Shown here in pieces: positions 45,617 through 49,739 of a stretch of 49,739 bases of DNA. Under the pieces are notes generated by a model, which was not told the origin of the DNA, did not search any database, and was given only the letters and a program-made list of their open reading frames with translations. Positions within the stretch are counted from its first letter, which is position 1; each line of letters starts with the position of its first letter. Source of the DNA: a virus; the IMG/VR virus record IMGVR_UViG_3300038424_000111, positions 1 to 49,739 of that record, one strand, 5' to 3'. The position numbers and the translations under genes were made by a program.

Positions 45617-46849
45617 TTAGTACCTGTCCAGATAAAGGTCGTGATATGGAGTTGTATTGCGTCTCACTTGATGCTCAGAGGCGTAACCCCACTCGGAGAC
45701 TTCTATAATTTTTGTCCCGTGCCGGCGAACTATGAAATCTTTTTCCATTCCGACCGGATTCTTATCTCGGTAGTGCTTTGCCTTGACAATCTTTGCGGTC
45801 GAGTACCCCTTTTCTTTATTTTCAGACAGAGCTATCGCAAGGCGCGGCTTCTCTAAGGTTGCCTCACCGCCCCGGCCTATGTCGGTCCCCGCTCGTTTTT
45901 GCAAAGCAATTACGGCGATCCCGGTTTCAAGGGCCGCGTGAATGGCTGTTATGTTGGAAGAAAGCTTAAAATACTCGCCGTCGAAGACTTCGAGGTAATC
46001 AATGAAGTTTAGGCCGCGCGGGTCGATCACGTCCTGAAAGTCCCGGTTGCGCTCGATGGAGCACACATATTTGATCCATTCAGTCATTGGATAATCCGGT
46101 CCAAATGCTTCTAATTTCTTTCTCACACCCGTCGGCCCCATTTCTGAGGAAAAATAGCGCAGACCGAGCAGGCCGTTGGCATCTTCTTTGCTTTTAATGT
46201 TTAAATAGTCAGTTGTTTTTAATGCTTTTGTATTTGTAGGGGGGTTTAAGGGGGGGGAATTAGGGTCGGGATTTAGGGCGAGATTGCATTTTTCTTTCAA
46301 AAACCCTTCTGATTTCAACATCTTAAGCGAAGACCATATCATATTAAAGATTACGCACGTCTTCCCAGAGTTGGTTTCCCCCATAAAAAGAATGATCTCT
46401 TTTTCGTTTATTTCCACGAACTTAGATAGTCCGAATGGTAGGTCAATAGGCAGTTCGCGGGATTTGGCCCCAAGTATGTCCATTTCTACTAAGGCATTGT
46501 CTTTCTTGCGGAAAACGCCACGGCGGTTAAAATCTCGCTCAATCAATCCCTCGGAAACCAAGACAGACAAACACTTTGACCTGTTCTGTTTAGCTATTCT
46601 CGAAGTTAAGCCTAGTTCGCGGTCAACATCGGAAGTGTTGAATTTCCCTGGACTTTCCTCTACCCACTCGCGGATCAGCCCCCGGATATTGGCCTCAAAA
46701 AGCTCTGTCGCCTCTGTCGCCCTCTGTCGCCCTTCTGTCGCCCTCTGTCGCCCTCTGTCGCCCTCTGTATCCAATGTAACCGTTGTCGCCCTTGTAACCG
46801 TTGTCGCCCTGTTTCGAACTTCAGATTTAACATCATTTGGCGCTGGCAT
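45617..46849 (-). CDS. RecA-fold ATPase (helicase-like) with N-terminal repeats
   Basis: 410 aa, TTGGAGGCCCACA before the ATG. Residues 13-48 are a repeat region (VTRATTVT, GRQRATEGRQRATEAT). A winged helix (about 50-115) has VDRELGLTSRIAKQNRSKCL. The ATPase core starts near 150: Walker A GETNSGKT (157-164), Walker B GLNFIDYLE (278-286), with ITAIHAALETGIAVIALQKR as the sensor strand. The GETNSGKT motif and RecA-like order suggest a DNA-loading or helicase-type motor. SSB follows directly. Confidence 0.7.
   Translation of the reverse strand: MPAPNDVKSEVRNRATTVTRATTVTLDTEGDRGRQRATEGRQRATEATELFEANIRGLIREWVEESPGKFNTSDVDRELGLTSRIAKQNRSKCLSVLVSEGLIERDFNRRGVFRKKDNALVEMDILGAKSRELPIDLPFGLSKFVEINEKEIILFMGETNSGKTCVIFNMIWSSLKMLKSEGFLKEKCNLALNPDPNSPPLNPPTNTKALKTTDYLNIKSKEDANGLLGLRYFSSEMGPTGVRKKLEAFGPDYPMTEWIKYVCSIERNRDFQDVIDPRGLNFIDYLEVFDGEYFKLSSNITAIHAALETGIAVIALQKRAGTDIGRGGEATLEKPRLAIALSENKEKGYSTAKIVKAKHYRDKNPVGMEKDFIVRRHGTKIIEVSEWGYASEHQVRRNTTPYHDLYLDRY
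46704..46815. repeat. 10-bp tandem repeats in the ATPase gene
   Basis: About six tandem copies of CTCTGTCGCC with one 9-bp and one 11-bp variant (46704-46772), followed by two 18-bp CAACGGTTACA-type copies (to 46815). A 10-bp unit shifts the reading frame when one copy is gained or lost; the 9, 10 and 11 bp units together restore it. Confidence 0.7.
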
Positions 46850-47240
46850 TGTGGGCCTCCAAGAATATCTTCTTTAGAAGTTCCTCGTCGGCCTCGCCTG
46901 TCCAGTCGGTCAGAGCTTCAAGCGTTAAGTCCCACTGCCGGTCAAGGTCATACCCCATATCTTTAAGCTGAGATACACGGGCTTTTAAATCATCCTCTAA
47001 GCTGACGCCTTTCCGCCTGCGCCAAAACCAAGGCCCCACTTCTTTTTCGGCACGATTTTTAAGTGCTTCAAGCGCGACCCTGCGCCTGCTGTCGTCTTTT
47101 TCTTTCAGCCAAGTATCGAAAAGATTTACCATCTGCCTGCGCACGTGCATTGCCATCCGCAGATCGAGCCGAACCTGGTCACAGTACACTCGCATTGTGT
47201 CGAGAATGGTTTCCATCCTGGAAAGAATAGAATCATTCAT
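46833..47240 (-). CDS. Helical hypothetical protein
   Basis: 135 aa from ATG 47240 (GGAGGGGGGCGTCTTT site). Long helices: ILSRMETILDTMRVYCDQVR, HVRRQMVNLFDTWLKEKDDS, RVALEALKNRAEKEVGPWFW, then basic RRRKG and an acidic C-terminus. The 3' end overlaps the ATPase start. Probably binds DNA or the ATPase, but no family was recognised. Confidence 0.6.
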   Translation of the reverse strand: MNDSILSRMETILDTMRVYCDQVRLDLRMAMHVRRQMVNLFDTWLKEKDDSRRRVALEALKNRAEKEVGPWFWRRRKGVSLEDDLKARVSQLKDMGYDLDRQWDLTLEALTDWTGEADEELLKKIFLEAHNASAK

Positions 47241-47264
47241 AAAGACGCCCCCCTCCGACACGCC

Positions 47265-47399
47265 TTACCAGTTGAGGTACAATTCGCTGAAGATAAGCTT
47301 CTTAATCATTCTGATGTATTGTGTAGATTCATCCGGATGGCTTTTGAACTCTTCCATAATTGCTAGTAATTTCCCCTCAAACCCTTCGCCCCATTTCAT
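47265..47399 (-). CDS. 44-residue hypothetical protein
   Basis: AAGGAGGGGCATGTG precedes ATG 47399. Reads MKWGEGFEGKLLAIMEEFKS, then STQYIRMIKKLIFSELYLNW. One amphipathic helical unit. Good site and neat spacing between larger genes support it. Confidence 0.55.
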   Translation of the reverse strand: MKWGEGFEGKLLAIMEEFKSHPDESTQYIRMIKKLIFSELYLNW

Positions 47400-47413
47400 C
47401 ACATGCCCCTCCT

Positions 47414-48079
47414 TCACACTTCAAGACATAGCGCCTGACAACTCGGCCGGTCGTCCGTGAGTAGCGACAAGGAATCCGGCGCGTAAATCGGGTAACATTT
47501 GCCAAGCGTTTTGAACCCCGGCCAATTGAGCTTTGCGACTTGCCAGGCGCAATCGTTTGCCCGGTCCACGTACAACCCGGCATGAGAACCCCTAATGCAA
47601 CCGAGAAAGTGTCGGCAGCGCCCGTGCCATGCTGGTACGAGCGTACAGCCGCCGATATGAAGAACATTCGTTAAATTCGTTAAATCTGAGAACAATTTGA
47701 GGGGTTTTTGTATCCTGTCTTTTTTCGGCTTAATCACCACTCGCGGAATCGGTCTGCACTTCTCGCAAAGCGGCTGGAAGCCGTTCTGCAGCACGGAGTT
47801 TTTGCGCAGGAGCCTTGCATTTCCGCACTTAGGACAGATAACTTCGACCCTGGGCCTGCCAAATTTGGAGATTTTGCAGCGGTAACAAAGGCCGGTTTCG
47901 TTCAGGTTTTTAATGCCTCGTCCGCAAATCGGACACTTCGGCAAATTTTCCTTCCATTTGCCCCCAGCGGCAGTTGTGATTTTGATAGCGCATTTCGGGC
48001 AGAACCTTGTCTTCTCCTTGGCCGCCTGGAACATTCTCCCGCACGACTCGCACGGCTTAACTACCCGCCTCTCACCCAT
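47414..48079 (-). CDS. Multi-zinc-ribbon protein
   Basis: 221 aa from ATG 48079 (GGAGGGGGGCGTA site). Four zinc-ribbon-like pairs lie in a row: CESCGRMF..FCPKCA, CPICGRGI..CYRCKI, CPKCGNAR..CEKCRP. The second half carries HIGGCTLVPAWHGRCRHF and HAGLYVDRANDCAWQVAKLN, which looks like a further compact domain, perhaps HNH-like or metal-binding. Likely DNA- or RNA-binding. It is the first large gene of the leftward early operon after the ribbon-helix-helix regulator. Confidence 0.6.
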   Translation of the reverse strand: MGERRVVKPCESCGRMFQAAKEKTRFCPKCAIKITTAAGGKWKENLPKCPICGRGIKNLNETGLCYRCKISKFGRPRVEVICPKCGNARLLRKNSVLQNGFQPLCEKCRPIPRVVIKPKKDRIQKPLKLFSDLTNLTNVLHIGGCTLVPAWHGRCRHFLGCIRGSHAGLYVDRANDCAWQVAKLNWPGFKTLGKCYPIYAPDSLSLLTDDRPSCQALCLEV

Positions 48080-48101
48080 TACGCCCCCCTCCAGCGCTAG
48101 A

Positions 48102-48115
48102 ACCAAAATTTTGGT
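48102..48115. promoter_or_regulatory. Perfect palindrome upstream of the zinc-ribbon gene
   Basis: ACCAAAATTTTGGT, 14 bp, perfect dyad; a second palindrome ATATTTT-T-AAAATAT sits at 48131-48145. Both lie in the leader between the ribbon-helix-helix gene and its neighbour. Candidate operators. Confidence 0.55.
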
Positions 48116-48161
48116 ATGCCTAAAAACGTCATATTTTTAAAATATCTACCGATTTGACAAT

Positions 48162-48359
48162 TCATTCAGACTCGCCTGAGAATAGCGCCCATATTTCGGG
48201 CCGATCCTGCTCTAAAAGAAATTGCTTGTGGACGGCGCGACGTAACCATGCGGCCCGATCAATGTGCTGCTCTAAAGCTAAACGGTCGATTTTTTTAACG
48301 AGCCAGGTAGGTATAGTCGTGGAAACAGGTTCATTCCCTATAGAGTTCTTTGGAGCCAT
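48162..48359 (-). CDS. Ribbon-helix-helix DNA-binding protein
   Basis: 65 aa, GGGGGAAGGGCTTT before the ATG. PVSTTIPTWLVKKIDRLALE is the strand plus helix A and DRAAWLRRAVHKQFLLEQDR helix B of an Arc/CopG-type fold. A regulator between the Cro-like gene and the zinc-ribbon gene; the palindromes at 48102-48145 immediately downstream are possible targets. Confidence 0.7.
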   Translation of the reverse strand: MAPKNSIGNEPVSTTIPTWLVKKIDRLALEQHIDRAAWLRRAVHKQFLLEQDRPEIWALFSGESE

Positions 48360-48373
48360 AAAGCCCTTCCCCC

Positions 48374-48421
48374 GCCAGGGCGCACGTTGCCAACCCCGGC
48401 ATACCCCCGCGTGCGCCCGGC
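48374..48421 (-). other. Long GC hairpin in the ribbon-helix-helix leader
   Basis: GCC-A-GGGCGCACG (48374-48386) pairs with CGTGCGCCC-GGC (48410-48421), 12 bp with one bulge and a 23-nt loop. It sits 15 nt ahead of the gene's ribosome site in the transcript. Confidence 0.55.
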
Positions 48422-48583
48422 TTCTCTAAATTGTCATGTGGATGGATTAAGTGTGATGAATATCAAGCGGCCTCCCCCGGACCACTCGAAAGATGTGAAA
48501 TGCCCCCGATCCCCTTTTTATTTGACTTTTGCTCCGATACTCATAAGGTTGAGCCCTTAAACCAACCCATGAGGAGCCCTTAC

Positions 48584-48745
48584 ATGATAAAAACTCTCAG
48601 ATCCATCGTTGCGCTCTGCGATCTGGCCGCAGCAGCTTTCTTAATTTATCTCTACTTTTCTGAATCTATAGGCGGATTGCCGTGCATCGCCCTGGCAAGC
48701 CTTTATATTGTAAACATCATTGTGATTCCGCCCCTTGTACCCTAG
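48584..48745 (+). CDS. Small two-span membrane protein
   Basis: 53 aa, GAGGAGCCCTTAC before ATG 48584. Two membrane segments: LRSIVALCDLAAAAFLIYLY and LPCIALASLYIVNIIVIPPL. Its end overlaps the convergent Cro-like gene by 4 bp. A possible promoter lies at 48518-48545 (TTGACT then CATAAG). It might be an immunity or superinfection membrane protein expressed with the lysogeny region (inference). Confidence 0.5.
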   Translation: MIKTLRSIVALCDLAAAAFLIYLYFSESIGGLPCIALASLYIVNIIVIPPLVP

Positions 48746-48954
48746 TCGGAGTCATTGACGACTTTCTTTCTCATGTACGGATTTTCGTGCTCGTCTGGAA
48801 AGAGCCATGCCAGCCTGTTGACTCCGGTTGCGTCTTCCAACTTCACCGCCGCCGCCAACGAAGGCGCCCTGGCCCGGTTTAAAATGAAGTCGATATGCTG
48901 GCGGCTAAACCCAGTTTTCTCCGAGATTGTTTTTGTGGTGAGAAGTTCTTTCAT
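48742..48954 (-). CDS. Cro-like HTH protein
   Basis: 70 aa from ATG 48954 (TTGGAGGTAGTC site). An HTH: TISEKTGFSRQHIDFILNRA (helices 2-3) with SLAAAVKLEDATGVNRLAWL as the following helices, the arrangement of short lambda-type Cro/regulator proteins. It diverges from the CI-like gene across the operator 48987-49001. It should repress early promoters. The C-terminal DEHENPYMRKKVVND is charged. Confidence 0.7.
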   Translation of the reverse strand: MKELLTTKTISEKTGFSRQHIDFILNRARAPSLAAAVKLEDATGVNRLAWLFPDEHENPYMRKKVVNDSD

Positions 48955-48971
48955 GACTACCTCCAAGTGTA

Positions 48972-49001
48972 ATTCTACAACCACCGGTTGCTATGAGCAA
49001 C
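48972..49001 (-). promoter_or_regulatory. Promoter with overlapping palindromic operator (cro side)
   Basis: -10 TAGAAT (48977-48972), 17-bp spacer, -35 TTGCTC (49000-48995). The -35 lies inside the perfect palindrome GTTGCTATGAGCAAC (48987-49001), so a protein bound there would block it. Related half-sites (TTGTCGCACAA near 49015, TTGCACAC near 49030-49038) follow towards the CI gene. Confidence 0.65.
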
Positions 49002-49051
49002 AACTTTTTTTGGCTTGTCGCACAAAGCTCAGGTGTGCAACTTTGCGCATT

Positions 49052-49516
49052 ATGGACGATGCCGAAATGAGAGAACATTTTGGGAAAAGAGTTACTGCCA
49101 GGATGAGAACCTTGGGCTTGACGCAGAGAGCCCTAGCCGATAAAATGGGCGTTACCTATCAGGCTGTTCAAAAGTATATGACCGGTGCATCGCTGGGGCG
49201 AGGGAATAACTTGTTAAATCTAGCTGCCAGCCTGCACACAACTCCGGAATTCCTCATGAGCCGAACGGACGATCCAGATCCACCAATCGGTCAAACATTT
49301 TATCCCGAAGGCTCTCCAGAAAAGGCTTCATTCATTTTCGCCCAGGCCGCGCACTCACTTGGGCTTGATTTTAAGCGCCCTGCATTTCCTCCCGAATGGG
49401 ATGCCTATAAAGAGAATGAAATAACTGCGATAGACTTCTACCGCGCTACCTACCGTTTTCTCTCCGAGATAATCGAACAAGTCCAGGCAATGCGCCCCCG
49501 AAAAAAAATCAGCTAA
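49052..49516 (+). CDS. CI-like repressor, HTH_3
   Basis: 154 aa from ATG 49052. The longer frame lacks support; no ribosome site precedes 49052, and a -10-like CAACTT (49038-49043) 17 bp from TTGTCG would start the message beside the ATG, like leaderless lambda cI. The HTH lies at about 23-60: LTQRALADKMGVTYQAVQKY, then GNNLLNLAASLHTTPEFLM. There is no Ser/Lys peptidase domain; the C-terminus is helical (FYRATYRFLSEIIEQVQA), so induction would not be LexA-like self-cleavage. Confidence 0.7.
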   Translation: MDDAEMREHFGKRVTARMRTLGLTQRALADKMGVTYQAVQKYMTGASLGRGNNLLNLAASLHTTPEFLMSRTDDPDPPIGQTFYPEGSPEKASFIFAQAAHSLGLDFKRPAFPPEWDAYKENEITAIDFYRATYRFLSEIIEQVQAMRPRKKIS

Positions 49517-49550
49517 CCGAATTTTTTTTGCTCTCCATGACAACTTTTGT

Positions 49551-49579
49551 ATTGTAAATGGCAACTGGCGGTTGTATAC
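49551..49579 (+). promoter_or_regulatory. Rightward early promoter
   Basis: -35 TTGTAA (49551-49556), 17-bp spacer, -10 TATACT (49574-49579). The -35 overlaps an inverse TTTACAAT site (49550-49557). It transcribes towards the gene starting at 49710. Confidence 0.65.
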
Positions 49580-49657
49580 TTCTCTCCAACGATGGAGACA
49601 CCGACCCTTGGCCCCGTTTCGGACGAGCCGAAGAGTCAAACCCGCAAACAACCAACC

Positions 49658-49688
49658 GCCCGAGCAAGGCCTTTTAAGGCAATCGGGC
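49658..49688 (+). other. Hairpin in the leader of the last gene
   Basis: GCCCGA (49658-49663) with TCGGGC (49683-49688), and an inner GCCTT/AAGGC stem (49669-49680). It precedes the ribosome site GAAGGAGGGG by a few bases and could control translation or transcription of the early operon. Confidence 0.5.
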
Positions 49689-49709
49689 GCGAGAAGGAGG
49701 GGAAACCAG

Positions 49710-49739
49710 ATGGAACGCATCTCCCTAGGGGCAAATCGT
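49710..49739 (+). CDS. Start of an early gene (partial)
   Basis: ATG 49710 follows GAGAAGGAGGGGAAACCAG and reads MERISLGANR before the window ends. First cistron of the rightward operon driven from 49551. It cannot be identified. Confidence 0.55.
   Translation, partial: MERISLGANR

Noticed and set aside
1-49739. Direct circular closure of the window
   Set aside because: Joining the last base to the first does not continue either broken frame, so the window is not a closed circle as given.

Overview
The window is most of a temperate, tailed double-stranded DNA phage, or a prophage, of a Gram-negative bacterium. The phage assignment rests on a large terminase, portal, scaffold and coat block, a T7/P22-style set of internal virion and tail proteins with no tape-measure, sheath or tube gene, and a repressor/Cro-type switch. 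The Gram-negative assignment rests on two lipobox proteins and a M15 peptidase in a virion protein. I cannot name the host. No integrase is visible, and both ends cut through genes, so the sequence is a fragment.

Layout. (1) 1-5653, plus strand: tightly overlapping genes for recombination (PD-(D/E)XK nuclease, coiled-coil partner, HNH protein), many small zinc-ribbon proteins, a deoxyribosyltransferase-like protein, a membrane protein and a lipoprotein. An intrinsic terminator lies near 5323. (2) 5651-5738: a degenerate tRNA-like element where the two strands converge. (3) 5752-40739, minus strand: the late region. Read in transcription order (high to low coordinate) it holds lysis and accessory genes (cysteine-peptidase-like protein, holin-like proteins, lipoprotein, SpeD-like decarboxylase), fibre-like proteins, terminase, portal, scaffold, coat, adaptor, a LamG protein, internal virion proteins (one with an M15 domain), an ERCC4 nuclease, an ATP-grasp protein and a pectate-lyase-fold tailspike. 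Two HNH genes interrupt it (22941-23546, and 32752-33270 on the opposite strand). (4) 40740-42392: a mostly non-coding, RNA-rich region. It has a 317-nt tRNA-Leu-like RNA with a large insertion, two strong hairpins, back-to-back promoters, a pseudoknot leader that buries the Shine-Dalgarno of a winged-helix protein gene, and GTGACA repeats. (5) 42393-48954, mainly minus strand: early/replication genes (RusA, SSB, RecA-fold ATPase, zinc-ribbon and ribbon-helix-helix proteins, many microproteins). (6) 48742-49739: a Cro-like gene (minus) and a CI-like gene (plus) diverging from a palindromic operator, followed by a good rightward promoter that reads out of the window.

How it fits together. The switch at 48955-49051 sets repressor against the leftward early operon, which ends in SSB, helicase-like ATPase and RusA. 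The rightward promoter at 49551 probably drives the other early operon, whose distal part would be the plus-strand recombination genes at the left end if the genome is circular or circularly permuted (inference). An 8-mer, TTTACAAT, recurs at three separate early regulatory gaps and may be the site of one phage regulator. The late genes are packed with stop/start overlaps and seem to be transcribed leftward, with an internal terminator before the scaffold and coat genes.

The most unusual items are the tRNA-Leu-like RNA at 40778-41094, the three-way-junction pseudoknot at 41587-41661, the 10-bp tandem repeat inside the ATPase gene, the C8 frameshift in a secreted fibre-like gene, and the phage SpeD homologue.
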